Assembly: GCF_032854445.1 (NCBI RefSeq)
Contig: NC_088301.1
Location: forward strand, 39,483,187-39,547,186
Reading direction: 5' to 3'
Length of the DNA: 64,000 bases
From: Liolophura sinensis
Lineage: Eukaryota > Mollusca > Polyplacophora > Chitonida > Chitonidae
Shown here one piece after another: positions 27,481 through 41,400 of this stretch. Under the pieces are notes generated by a model. It was not told the origin of the DNA and did no database searches. It saw only the letters and a list, made by a program, of their open reading frames with translations. Each line of letters begins with the position of its first letter. The stretch's first letter is position 1. The position numbers and the translations under genes were made by a program.

Positions 27481-27871
27481 CTACAAACAGCAGAGTGTTA
27501 ATGATAACCACAAATCATGTCCAGCAGGTGCTCGCCGCTTGGTCAGTTATCATTTTATGTTTTGAAGCCAGTCCGGATTTATACGTGATTTACAGGCATT
27601 ACATTCTTTGATGTTGTAATTTGTTCATAGTCTGGCGCCCTGGTCACACCTGTGATGCGTTTGCCAAGGCGATGCTCCCCGAGTCATATTCCATTCCATT
27701 GTGTCTTGATACGTCAATCTAGCCAAGGCACGCATGTTATAGCCTTTATCAGAGACAGAAGCCATCATTGCACAATGACCATTCCGAGCGTTCGAGAAAC
27801 AAGTTGCAATGCCTATAATTTTGAATCAGTATCATGTTAATGTTTTACATCCTTCTACATAGATATGCCTA

Positions 27872-27968
27872 CGATACTGTACTTGTACAGTACCACTACC
27901 TGTACCCCCGGTACCGTACCGATACTGTACTCGTACAGTACCACTACCTTTACCCGGTACCGGGTACC
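27872..27968. repeat. 48-bp tandem duplication rich in GTAC palindromes
   Basis: Two copies (27872-27919 and 27920-27968) start CGATACTGTAC and contain CAGTACCACTACC and GGTACC. Each holds the near-palindrome TACTGTAC(T/C)TGTACAGTA type arm pair, so the region can fold into hairpins. Confidence 0.93.
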
Positions 27969-29399
27969 TATTTTACTTAGTATCATATTTACCTATTCTA
28001 TCATTGATAACTCAGTGACTGTTTATAATGATTGAAATCAAAACATACAAAATACTAAAATAGTAAAATAGTAAATAGTAAAGTGACCGAGATGACAAAT
28101 GTAGCATACTGAGGTACTGGTATGTGGGACAGAGTACATTAATGCATTCAGCATGTTCTGTGTAGAACGTAAGCCTGTGTCCAAGATTGCACAGACATCA
28201 GGTTTGACAAAATGCTTTTATATAGTACAAGAATGGATACTTGCCTAGTTGATGGAAGTGGCCAAATAAAACCACCAAACCATGTTAGTTTTGTGAACAG
28301 AATTGGGTTAATTGGAACATTATATTGTCTTTTAATACTGTGGATAGCCTCATGCACTATCATAAGGGTATGTCCATATGAAAGAAGCAAAATATATAGA
28401 GTAGCATCAGAATTGGGTGCTCCAAAAGGATACAGGTCTTTAAATATTAAGAATAAGGTATGGATTTATTGAATGCTTGAAGTGTCAGAACAAATGCTAA
28501 TTTGCAGCAATTTATTTTAACTCGCGACCAATGAAACATTTCATTTTGAACTAACTTCACAACATATAGTAGCAAGATCAAACAGCTCAATATCAACATA
28601 TTGTCCACGGGAAAGGACAAATGTGCTGGTTATCCTGAGTTCCTATCAGAGTTATATTCACCAAAAATCACCTGAAATGTTCATTGTAGCAAAAAGAGGT
28701 TGTATGAGGCAGCATCGTATCAAACAAACAACCTAAATTTTTATTCATCTTTAGTTGGTTTTGAAACATAAGGTTTGGACATGAAAAATTCATGTATTAA
28801 TATATAGCTGAATATGTTTAAGCCGAAATTTCAGCTTGTAGATAGCATTATAGAAACATATATAACCAGGTCATTCTGACAAGATGCATTTGTGTTAAAA
28901 ATAACCTTAAATTTCACAAAAGTGCTTTTCTTCCTTTTATACTGGTGCAGTGGTTTATAGTGGTAGTAAAGCCATTTTTTGTTTATTGTTTAGTTCCTAT
29001 AAAACCTTTCTGTTGTCAAACATCTAATTGCAGCTAAACCAGTGTGAATATGTAATACATTCAGTTTAAAACTGTAGTGAGAAATATATGTTCTGATAGG
29101 AAGTATGAATTAAACCAGGCAGATTCTCCTAACTATAAAGAAGGCTATGCAATAGGGAATGTGCCGGGAATTTTGTGGATATGTGTTTTGCAAAAATGTC
29201 ATAAAGTATTTTTTCTCGTATTTTCCATGGCAGGACTAGAATATGGATGACGTTAATAGGGACAATTTACATGCAGGTTAAGGATGTGTGTAAAGCATTT
29301 ATAAGCTTAAGGTTATTTAGAACAGAGTGAGAAAGTGAGATTTAAAAGTTGATGCTTATAAGCAGGAATTCTAGCAAAAAGAAAAAAATGTTGCTAGTG
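27969..29399. other. No gene recognised
   Basis: AT-rich noncoding stretch of about 1.4 kb with only short chance ORFs, such as 86 codons at 28212-28472 overlapped by 80 codons on the opposite strand. Confidence 0.5.
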
Positions 29400-29720
29400 G
29401 GTTGATCGAGCTAAAGGGATTCCCCTAAATTTAGTGCTTAAGTGGTGTGGCTATAGAGGTGTAAATCACGGAGGAAATTCCCTGGACAAGGGCCGTTAGC
29501 GGGTTTGACTGGTTTGCGGACGACGGCGTAAGCTTACGATACTCTAGGGACGGGAGAAGACAGATCGATGTGCTCGATACCAGAGAGAGTGAGAGAGAGA
29601 GTCCAGTTTCGTTCTATAACGAGACACAAATGAACTGTAAACCGCTGTTACAATACGAAGCTCTGATCAATTCGCCGAATTAGATTTGGACAGATTCCTT
29701 TTGCGGACATGGGTAACATG
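29400..29720. promoter_or_regulatory. CpG-richer island with GA repeat, possible alternative promoter/5' exon
   Basis: About 2.5 kb upstream of the first certain PDZRN exon, a CpG-rich patch (GTTTGCGGACGACGGCGTAA) is followed by a GA repeat (29586-29601) and a second CpG patch. A donor-like GGC/gtaagc lies at 29528. Short vertebrate PDZRN isoforms start in the equivalent intron, which makes this a plausible promoter, but no coding first exon can be built here. Confidence 0.25.
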
Positions 29721-32200
29721 CTGCTTACTGTTACTGCCCTAGATTGTCTTATCATAGACCTAGAAATACAGAAGTGATACCTATGTATCTATATATCTAT
29801 ATAGGAGGATACATACCTAAGCATGGAATCTGGGCAAAAAGTTCATGGTTTCTTAAAAATATAGAGTTGTCATATTGATCAACTATACGTATGGATTACT
29901 ATAAATCTTCAACACTTTTAACTACTAAAGCTTTTGTTTCCACAGGAATGTATGCTGATGAAAATGACTCTAAAGATAATTTGTAAAGGGTCATCAAAGA
30001 TGCAAGCTTCATAAAAGTGTGCAAATTATTTCTCTACACCCCATAGTTCTCTCAGAATGGTTCAAAATATTGATTGCAAAGGCAATTGAAAAAGTTAAAG
30101 AATATGAACATTTTAATACGATGTTGCTGATGTGCTTTCTCTCTTTGCTATGTTAGTTAGAAGCTCATTTCGTGGAGCTTTATGATGGGAATTAACATTG
30201 CAGTGTTACCTGTGCATTGAGATATGCTACTCTCTGCATTAAAGAGCATTTAGACATACCTGTAGCTTTCAGGATCATACTGTGCTGAAAGCTTTATAGA
30301 AATGAGTGATGTAATTAATATATAGCTACTATATTGAATATTTACCAAACTGTCACACCCTTCTACCCATAACAGAGGCATGCAGTGTCTACATTAAGGT
30401 ATTCTTCATGGATGAAATGCATTTGTCAATGTCATAGATCAGAACAGGGAATCATTAATTTATACTTCTAGGCGTTAATTTTTACAACAGCTTTACAACA
30501 ACAGCAACAACATTTGCGGCTCACTGGTGGGTAGCTATAATGCATACTAATTAGCTTGCTATCTCCATATTAAGACTATATCGTTTTAAGCAGAGGGTGT
30601 AGATGATTAAAGGCTACAATCTTCAGCCTGAGAAGAGGTATATATTGTCGTATATGCCACCTATTGTGGCTTCTTTATTATCTTTGTGCACAAATATTGC
30701 AAATACTATTACTTACAGTGTTCTGAGACTCAAACTGAATATAGTGTCTTCTATAAAAAAAAAATATAAAAAAAAAACAGAAAGGAAAGGAAAGAAAAAC
30801 AGTACATGAATAGTTGATGAATGATATTGTGAACATGTTGGCATGAAGTCATTTACGTGCAGGAGAAGAAATAGGCCTAGAAATGCTTGATGGGACCGGC
30901 CACAGGTGGTTTGCTGAGTAAAATCACATTCACTGCCCACACATCTCCCAATGTTTACTCTCCCTTGTCAATTGCATTCTGGTTTGGATGTTATTTGAAA
31001 AAAGTTCAAATCTCATTCCAAGAAAAAAAAAACTTCTACAGGTAATAATTATGAACCCATTGTTGCCATTACTTCAAATGTCTGGATCGGACCTGTTGCT
31101 TACATTACAACATTCAAAATGGTCCAAGGTTGTATACATTCAATCTTTAGGTTATACTTTCAATCCTGACAGCTTGTTACTGCATCATATTTCAGGTAGT
31201 CACACCTTGATTCAATATTGCTTTGGTGTGTGGATAGATATAGCTACATGTACATGCACTTTAGATTGTGTCCCTTGGAGTTGCTGTACATTGAGCCAGC
31301 CTCATCTTAAATTGCTGCCTAACTACATAACAGGGTCATTTATTGGGCGACATATTGTCCAAAAAGATGAAAGGGACTACCCAAAATCCGTAAAAAGGCA
31401 ATTTGGTCGCAATTCCAAGATGAAAGAACCTTCTTATGACCGCAGGATAAATTTTTTTTTTCTCCCTTTTTGTAGTTTTCTAGTGAAAGAAATTTGCTTG
31501 CGGTCATCGCTAAAACCATGGCATTTTTGCACTTCTTCTGAAATTCATTTTGGAACTTTTCCAGGTTGATGAATGGCAAAATGAGAAATGAGGAGACAGA
31601 TCAGATAATGTTAGTCTTATGAAACAATGATGTAACCCAAACATTGCATTTTTATGCTCTTACCTGCTTTTATTGTCAGTCCTGTTTACAATTTGTTGGT
31701 TGTTGTGGTTATGCCTACATGATGTACATGATAACAGTAGCGGTTAATCTTATATAGCAACTTATACATATAGAGGAAACCATAGTAAATCATTTGTTTT
31801 AAAAGTCATTGCAGTGTAAGAAATCTAAATGTACACAGTGGTATAAGGAGGCACCTAGATGTGTCATAAAGTAGTGTATAAATTCGTACATATGCTGTCA
31901 TTGTATGTGATTAGGCTGGTTCCTACATTTATGTCACTTATAAATGCCAGTTTACACTGTACGGTGTATTGAAAGCTCCTGGTAGAGTCTTAATAAAGAT
32001 AAATCTTTTGCTTTCATTATTGATTTTTTTCACATTCTTTACAATTCTATCTTGGACATAACTAATTCTGTTATCTCTATATCCTTATGTGTAGTTCTGT
32101 GTAAGTGTAATTTTAGCTGCCTTACATGGATTCTACAGTGAGTAAGTTAATCAATAAAGCAGATCAATAATTGTTTGGGATTTTTTTTTTTATTTTGCAG
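29721..32200. other. Sequence upstream of first certain PDZRN exon; one 193-codon ORF
   Basis: AT-rich, ending in the T-rich acceptor of the exon at 32201. The ORF at 30988-31569 (plus) is long for such DNA but has no recognised domain, includes low-complexity Lys and Phe stretches, and lacks gene context. Confidence 0.5.
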
Positions 32201-32436
32201 GTGAATGGTCAAGATCTCTCTAAATCATCTCACGACGAAGCAGTGGAGGCATTCCGGGCGGCCAAGGAGCCCATCGTTGTCGAGGTCTTACGCCGGGTGA
32301 CCAGCACCAAAATGAAAAATCGCTCTCCAACCATGGTTTCTGTGGCAACACAAACAGAGGAGGATATTTACCTGTATTCTGGACAGGTGGGCTCTCCCAC
32401 TGCGTCGCAAGTGGAGTTAGGATACAATGCATTTGG
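32201..32436 (+). CDS. PDZRN3: PDZRN exon: C-terminal half of PDZ1 plus linker
   Basis: The acceptor is a T-rich tract ending TTTTGCAG, and the frame opens directly at GTG AAT GGT (phase 0). The first ~32 residues begin [18 protein letters not shown] and run to VEVLRR, which is the end of a PDZ domain: the strand after the GDQI/RIIE turn, helix alphaB and the last strand. The helix alphaB His (SHDEAV) is the residue that defines class I PDZ peptide binding. The linker keeps the ATQTE motif, matching TGTQTD in vertebrate PDZRN3. The donor is TTTGG/gtatgt, leaving phase 2. The vertebrate orthologue has an exon boundary at the same place, and there the short isoforms join an alternative first exon. 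The half of PDZ1 with the carboxylate-binding loop must come from an upstream exon not found here. Confidence 0.93.
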
Positions 32437-35400
32437 GTATGTACATATTGGATCTTTAGCTGCTTCTGTCTGTTCTTTATGACATAAAATTGGCTGTATG
32501 GAAACCCATAGGGTGCAGGAAATCTTTGTACTGACAGATCCCATACTGTTTGTGATTGATCAATACTGATGAAGTCAGACATATCCCTGTACCAAAGCTT
32601 GATTAGATACACACACACTGACAGTCACCCTTGATCTGTTCTGGGCCAAGAAACAGCAGTAATAATTGCAGGTACTAGTACCGTAATAAATCTGTATATA
32701 ATCTGTATATAAATAAAACATGCTGCTTGTAAAAACATGTATCTGAAGATGCCATGGCAAATTTCTGTCAATTGTCAACTATATCATGTAAAATATCACT
32801 GCCTTTAAAAAAATATTTTAGACATTTGTGAATTTCAAGTACATCACGTTTTTTGTGCTTAAACCTAACTAAACTATAGCAAAGGCCTGGTAGTATCTCA
32901 AAACAAACTCACCCATGCTGCTAGCGAGGGTATTTATAGACCCATAATGCACTGCTTTTTACGCGTTGAGCTGTGATGACAAGGCCAGCTGTTTTCCAAC
33001 ATGGCTTTCCATTAGCAGTCTGTGATGGAATCAAAACAGTGAGCTTAATCGTGGAGAAATTTTTTCTTCTGACAAATAAGAAAGCTGGTAATGCATCCTA
33101 GATATGGTATCTTCAGCTGAGATAATGGTTTAATACAACTACGTAAAGTATACAATATAGAGTGGAGGGAAATTGGTACTAGCACTTTCTCTCCTTAGGG
33201 TTTGGCCGTCTGACTGGCTGTTAAGGGAAGTTGGTTAGGGCATCATCCTCCATCAGTGATTTCATGTACAGAATGTCGAATTGTATCAGGTAAAATGTGT
33301 CTCATTTGTCTTACCTGAATCTAAGAATATCTGCATTGGATATCTCCATCCAGGAAAAGGATAAATATATGTACATGTAGGTCAGACTACTTGTATGGGC
33401 TTAGCAGTGAAGTCCGAAAGTAGTTTTTTGGTTTTATTACCAGTGTATGCATACACTTTGAGTCCATAAAAGTTGAATGTATTCTTTTGACTTGAAACTT
33501 TCAGAGCTTTGAAAAACAAACAATCATATCATGTACTGGACTATCGAGACCTCCATTGTGTGTAGAGTATTGTATTAGTCAGTATAAAAACATTTTTAGA
33601 AAGTCTTATTTACCATACATGTAACTGGCCTTCAAATGGAAGCAAGCTTTCAGATGAGGCAAGGAATTGTAAGACTGAAATCTGTGTCCCTTATTTAACC
33701 TCTTTGGAGCAGACTAGCAAAGCTTACTCTTAGATGAAAGTAGATACCGTATCTAGGACGCATTACCAGCTTTCTGAAGAACATCATTGGTATGAATGCC
33801 GAGTGGTAATAACAACATTGTGGTTGTTGAGAAAATGACAGCTTGATGTGTAATAGTAAAGAACACATTTATACAACCTATACCTTAAATGAAAGATCAA
33901 TACTTAAGGTTAAATAAAATATCAAAATTTTCTGTCAGCAGCACTTGTTATTTGAGTATTTAATAGTTAAACATCAAAAGCTTAGAAGTCTCCTTTGCAC
34001 TGCCATATGAACAGATTTCATACATCATGGTGCTTAGCTTTGCCCAGTAGCCCTTCAGGTCATGGTATTCCAGATACATTTTGACAGACAACAGCCACGG
34101 ATGTAGGTATGATGTGGCCCTCTAGTACACTCCAAACTCTTCCTTTTAGAGTTGGTTTTCACAGACCTTAAAATTCATGATTATCAAGATATATACATGT
34201 ATCTACGTATTTAGGTGGAAATGCATGTTAATCATATGGTAAGAGTAAAATCTTAAGCACCTTTGATGTGACAATGAATATTCAAGAAGAGGAATGGAGG
34301 TTTTTCATCGGACAACCCTAAAACAAGGCGGGACTTTAAACGTGCCTGGAATTGGTGGATTTTGTAGAAAATGGCGACATTTAAAACCATTTTTCTCTCT
34401 TATGAAAACTTCAAAAAATCTGAAAAAATAAAATTCCACACATTTTGTATAGCTCTTTCATTTAAGATATGGTTTGTATAGATGTGTTCTTTCCTTTTAA
34501 TAGGGACAGATGTGACCCTAAACCATCAAATCATTCTGTACAAAACAGGCATGTACAAAATAGTGAATATTGCCAACGTTTTGTGTAAATTTGTGGAACT
34601 GTACCTAAAATCGAAAGTGGTTGATAGTTGGGTGGGGTCAGTGCAAATGGCCCCACTCTTAACTTAATGCCAAGAGGTATGAACTGTTCTGTTGCCTAGC
34701 AACAACCTCAGCAGTTGTTCCTGAGTAAGGAGATATAAAGTCATTTTCCTGGTGCAGATTGACTTGAGATGAAGTGTGCACACCATCTGTGAAAGATAAC
34801 AGTGGAGTGATCATACAAACTATAACTCAGCCCCAACACCATTGGGGCCTTGCATTTGAATGAATAGCATTGATACATGTCTTAATATTTAATGCAACAA
34901 AGGCAAGAAATTTGACCTGTCTATGTATGATGATAGAAGTATTTACCTTGTTCCAAGTCAGCTTAACCAGACATGACAAGTATGGGATTTTCATTTCTTG
35001 AAAAATTTAGTTATAGAATACTATTAACACCATACTTACTACAAGTGCATTATGAATTGTATATGATCTTCACTCCATAGTCAATTTTCAAACTACACTT
35101 TCAGGCATATAGGAGGGGTATTGTTTTATGGTTTCAGTCTCCATCCTTATTTCCCTTTTTTTTTTTTTGGGGGGGGGGGGGGTGTTTTCTTTGGCCAGAT
35201 CAGAGAAGCCTTTTTGAAATAATAAGGGTCTGAGGCACTGTAGACTTTGCCCAAAACAATGAAGAACTGACCTATATGAAAGTATGAATGTTTTATACAC
35301 TTGAACTGAATCAGTGATTAGTAAAACTATTGATGACAAAGTGAAGGACATGCAAGATTACATAAGCTGTCGCGTGGATGTAGTTGTTGCTGCATAGTCA

Positions 35401-38400
35401 AACATAAAAAAACTTGATAGAGGTGACTGTGCAGTCCCTAACAGGGGGAAGCTACGAGCATGAAGAGGAAAATAAGCCACTAATTTACTCAGTGCCACAC
35501 AATCTTTCCCCATGTACCCTTAACTAAAAACTTATGGTACTGACTTGAAAAAAAAAATCCTCTCTCAAGCTTGAAGTTGTATGGTTTTGCTTATTCCATA
35601 TCTTTCCCTGACCTGCCAAAAGGCCGCAGCTTGTTATGCAGGCTACTTACACCGCCATCTGGTGGCAATTTGTCAGCCGCATGCTTCGAGGTCTGACCTA
35701 TTGTTTTCTCCATGGCTTCCTTACCAGGATTGGAAAGAGGGTAGGGGGCTAAAGTAGAACATGTGTTCATTGGTAGGGCTCAGGAAAACTGTGCAAAGGC
35801 CGTGCTGGCTTGTTGAGGCTCATTGGTCGGGTGGGAAACATGGGGACAGGGTAAAGTGGAGGTTGGAAAGGGATTGTTGAGCTGTTGTGTATCAAAAAGT
35901 CTTTCCACTCAAACTTCTTGCACAGATAATGAGATTGTGCAGACAACACCATGTTATTGGTTTAATGGTAATGTTAGAAGCTATGATATGCTCCATTAGT
36001 ACTATGTCTTCTATTATCTTAATCATAATGTGTCTCACAGTGTAATGTGTAGGTGACATCAATGCAATACTTATCAGAAAATAAGAATATCTTGTACATG
36101 TGCCATGCTAGCCACAATCAGTTAAGCATTTTGCAGAACTGTGGTAAAACAAATTTTTCTATACGACCAATAGATATACTAGAATGGAGTAGAAAAGACC
36201 TTTCAAGATATCAAAACCTAGAAGAAGTCCCTTTACGCCAAACTTTATTTTAAAGTGAATTAAGTTAGTTCAACTGTAAGTTTACAGGTTAAAATGGATA
36301 TAGAATTGATTCAAAGAAATATAGAATAAAGGTGCTGCTTACACTCCAGTTGAGTCAACTATCAGTGCCATGCATATCTTTCCCTTTCAGTTTCTGTAAT
36401 GACTTGATTCCTCAGGCATCAGTTTTACTTATGCTCATTTGTATTCATTTGATTTTCTGCCAACTGTAACATGTACCAAAATACACTAACATTTACACAT
36501 ATGTAATATCTGATGGTAAATATGGTACCGTTGTAACATTTCAGATTGTACCAACCATCATCCCGGCGTCCAGTTGCATTTGCCCCAAATTCCGACATGG
36601 GTCTTACTGATATTGAAATGGCAAATGCTGTTGAATTTGAAGACCCGTACTTTGAAGACCGAACTTTTGAGATGGAGTATGAGGTGAGTACATGTACTTG
36701 AAAGTAATTTTTAGGCAAAAAGGCATAAATTGGAAAATTGAATCGTCAGATGGTGAGCCTGAGTGTGGTACACAGCATGCAAGCATGATGTAAAGTAGTA
36801 GAATGCTAAATCAGAACTTTACAAAATGTGGCACCCTTGATGATGTGCCCCTGTGTTGATGCACATTATACAAGGAGTTGCTTTGTGGCTGAGTCAGTGT
36901 TTTAGACTGCTGATGTAGTTACAGAAGTGCAGCATCAATTGCGTCCCGTTGCAGTTTTGGCTTGTCATTGCAGCAATGTCTACCAATTGTCTTGGTGATT
37001 TGAATGAATGTTTGCAAAATTGGGTGCTAATTCTGTTTCAGTGACTCACACTAGGATCAAGGTATTGCTTGATTTTTTGACAGTCAAGTAATGCTGAAAG
37101 CTGCAGTAGTTGCAGACTCTGATTGCAGTCCCAAGTCATGTTCTGGTAGCCTGTGTACTATAGGCCTTCTGGTGAATTGTGAATGGGAAAAACACCCATG
37201 ATGTGCAAACACAGCATGTATGTCCTCATTTTACCACTGAATAAACACAGTGTTAATAGTGTGCTCCCAAATGTGCACCTTTGCACAGATAGCTGTATAA
37301 GTGTTCAGACACAGTGTCTAGCAGGGTTCTGTCCAGATAGGCTGTTAATAGTCATTATATTGAGTCAGACTGCAGGCTACATGTTTTTGTTTGTTTTCTT
37401 GTAATTCTATCCTTATAAGTTGTTACTAGAACAATAGACCCTCCTGCTATTGGCTTAAAAGCCTGATTATGGATTTAACCAGTGGTTCATGGGTAAACTT
37501 GGAAAAGAATAAACTGCCTAAACATGTCTAGGGTAGCAAGAAATTAGCCATGTGCCAGATCCTACAGCTACAGTTTAAGGGTGTGTGTCATGGGATTATA
37601 AGGCCAACTGACAGTTTATCAGCTGTCAGGTTTGAAATCCATATATACACCTCTCAAAAGCATATGCAAGAAACGCTGTAAAGTTAGGAAAAGAAATGTT
37701 TAGACACTGACAGTAGTAGGTTGAGTTAGCCTGGAAATGGCAGAATGTGGCAGGGACTTGAAATGACACTGATAACACCAGTCAATCAATCCCTTGGCTT
37801 GACTTCCTTTTTTTTTCCCCGGCTTTTTTTTTCAACCCAACTACAGGCTTGCAGCCTCAAGTAAGTCTAGCCCCTGACTGATTCTTTAGGCTGAGCTTTG
37901 TTTAAGTCTAGTGTTTGTGAAGGACACTGTGAGGATATCTTGATGTCTAGGAGGTACAATTGTTAAGTTTCCCTCCCTTCATCTACCCACTACTCTTTGA
38001 TGTCAGCAGATCAAAGAAACTGGACATTATTAAAAGCGGAGAAATGAGTTGAGGAATGTCACCCTTCTACCCTTTTTCACATAATGGAAGCTTCTCCACC
38101 TTTTGACCTAATGCTTTTGCATCGGATCAAACTGTCATGGCGAAAAGGGTAACTACTATTGAAGATGCTTTGTCACTTAATGAGCACTCTTCAGAAGAGT
38201 TTGACAGTTTGGAAAATATCTGAAAGTCTTGCATCGGAACTAATTTTCATGAAGGCGTGTCTTTTGTCTTCATTTTTTGTGTAGATGTACATGTTGAAAG
38301 GGAACAACATAATGTATAGGCTGTAAAGGAACAATACAATCTACACATACATTTGTAGATAATCATAGGCTGCTGTTGAATGAGAGATAGGAATTTGCAG

Positions 38401-41400
38401 GAGATACTGTCTGTAGAGAGAATATTAGGAAAACGTAATTAACTTTGCAGTGAAACACAAATAAGTATGCTACTTAGTTTCCAGTACCTTTACCATTAGA
38501 AAGTTAGTATTTGAAAGAAATATAACTCTTATCCACTTGATTTTCAGTCTTGAATAAATATTTATTTGCTTCAAATACAGCTCATGAGTGTGTTATCTTG
38601 GATTTACTACATGCAGAAAGTGTGTACATGTAATCAAGGTTGTCTGTGAATCAGACACCAAGACCTCTGTATTTTACCTAAAATTTAGCACTTTTTATGA
38701 CACATTTTACTTGATTCTGATTGATTCATCAAACCTATAGAGCCACTGAAGATGTATTTTGATGTATTTTGAAGTTTGATTAATTTTTAATCAGAAAAAC
38801 TGAAGTGTTGGCATCAACAGTATTATTTTAATGCCTTTATGTAACTGCATTTTTACATATCAGATATACTAGAATTATTGTTCAAGGATTACCAAACGTC
38901 TGGTATATTTAACTCCATGTACTCCCAAGAAAACATTAGAGAATACACCTGAAATAGAGTACATGACATGCACATGTATGGTAATAATCATGACCTGTGA
39001 TATACATGTATATAGTAATAGGCAAGATTCATGATATAGATATGAATCCTAAGTAATGGGATGTGTACGGTTAAGATGTGTACAAGTGATAGTGCTTACA
39101 GGGAGATGATAAAAAGTGTCCTGTCTGTATGGTGTATGAGGGCATCCAATTTCTCACTTCACTGAACCTCAGTGTACAATGTTCTTGTCGCTATCTATAA
39201 TGTTTCTTGTAGACCACACTCCCCCTCCCCTTATCACCCCAACACCGTCCTTAAAGCAATTGCAAATTGCAACAGTTGTTCACGATTTGGTCTCATATCA
39301 GCATCTCACTGTGACAGATGAGAGGAGCCCATTCTACGAAGAGAAATTAATTATTGATTTCTTGTCTGTGCCGCACGGCCAAGGAGCAATCTTTGGTACT
39401 TCCGCGGCGTAATAATTATCCTATGGTTGCAAAGCGCGGCGGGGGCAACAGCGATTTCATTTCAGTTGGCTTGACATCAGCGTGTCACGGCAAAACTCGC
39501 CGCGGGTGGACGGCTACAGTGCTCGCTTACATAAAGCCACACAGCAATGTTGATTGATTTCTGTTGCAATGTAGAAAAAAAAAATACATCACAAAATCAC
39601 AGAACATCAGGTAAATGCAAAGCCACACCATCCAAGTCCCCTTCTCCCAATCACCACTAACCCACTTTTCCATTGCAAAGTTTTTTCGATCTAAAAACAA
39701 TGCTTGTGAGTAAAAGCATCTTTCGATAGACTTCATTTCAAGCCTCTCAATGCTGACATATTGACGAGCATTGGCTCATATCCCACGATGCCCCACTTCA
39801 GCTCTTCCGGGTTTTCAATAACCAATTGCGATAATGATCCCGGAGGTCTGGCCCATTGACAATTTTACTCCTTGAAAATTGCACATCCCTTCAACTCTCT
39901 GGGTGCCTAACATCAGAGGGGTGGTCGATCACAAATGTCGAACATGACACTGTCAGATTGACGATGGGTTAATAGGGGTTTGCTCTCTTCCAGTATGCAG
40001 GCTCCCAGTTAGTCTGCTTATACCACGTCTCTAAATAGTAGGTAAAAATAGGACTGTCAGTTTCTGTCTGATGGGATCCTTTAGTGGGTTTTTTGAATCT
40101 GTTTGAGATTAAAATTTAGGATTTTGGGATACGATCCTAATATTTTAATTCAGGGAAGTGTACCATCTATTTTGTGTTGACATGATGTTCGATTGTAAAT
40201 TATATATAAGCCCACTGAAGATTAGGTCATTTTCAGCCACAGATGTGTTCTCTGTAAACGGGTCAAGCTGCTGCATTGTGAATATACATGTATAATATTC
40301 CTTTAGTTTGAATAATGCCGCTGATAAATCATGGTGTGCAACATTGATCAATTAATGGCCCCATTTTTCGCATTCCACTTGGCTGGCACACACATGTCGC
40401 CTTTATACATGCTGCAACCAAGGGCACCTGGCCAATGTTGCTATGACAACAAGCTGTTATTGACACCCGTCAATCAATGCCAGGTGTAAGGAAGATCAAA
40501 AGTTTTGTCCCCTCTCTAAGCAAAATAATATTTCTCAGTATTGTCTGATGATTTACCAAGACTACGCACAGATCTATTATAAATGAGCTGACAAAATTTT
40601 TACAGCTGGAGAAAGTAAACTATTGATTTCTTGACTGAAACTCAGAAAGATGAGGAAATGATGACTGAAGCTACAACTGCTCTTTGATGTGGCACATACA
40701 TGTACATAGAACGTAGGCACTGTGTAACGACCAGAAGATGAGTTTAACCATGTTCGATACCTTATGCCATCATGTAGGGCAAGTAGTCATAGTTCCGTAC
40801 AAGATGCCATACTGACTCTTTGTTGCTACATGAGCATGCAAGCACCCACTTGGCTACTAGATATATGTATGGTATGTGAATTAGGATTTACTATCTCCTC
40901 TAAATTCCCTATACTGGTTGTGCAGAGTATGCCATTGAGGTGTTTTGGGATTACAGCATTAAAGGACTGAAAGCTTTCCTATTGGGTTACACGTGGATGT
41001 ATGTTAAGGATTCTTGTCAAGTATTGGGTTCATGAGTTTGTTGAAAGACAGAGGAATTATGGCTGGGGGGACAGCAGAAGGGGATGAGAGAGAGACTGGG
41101 GAGCGGGTAGTGACTAGCATCAATTTATTCCCTTCGAAATTGCTGTCAATCTCCCTTCCTATGACTAATGTAAGATCAACCCCTTGTTATTATCCAGGGA
41201 ATTGATTCCAAACTTTCTCGCATCGTCTCCGCCAAATTCCACTGTTTGACCGGTGAGGGAGAGAAAAGCGCTCCTGAGGCTCAATCAGAGAGGAGATTTC
41301 TCGCGCTTGATACGTCCAATGATTAGGGGTTTAAGCCTCGTCTCCCAACGAAGGCTTGTGGATTGATTTCTGGGATTTGGTTTTATGTCGCGTTCCTTGA

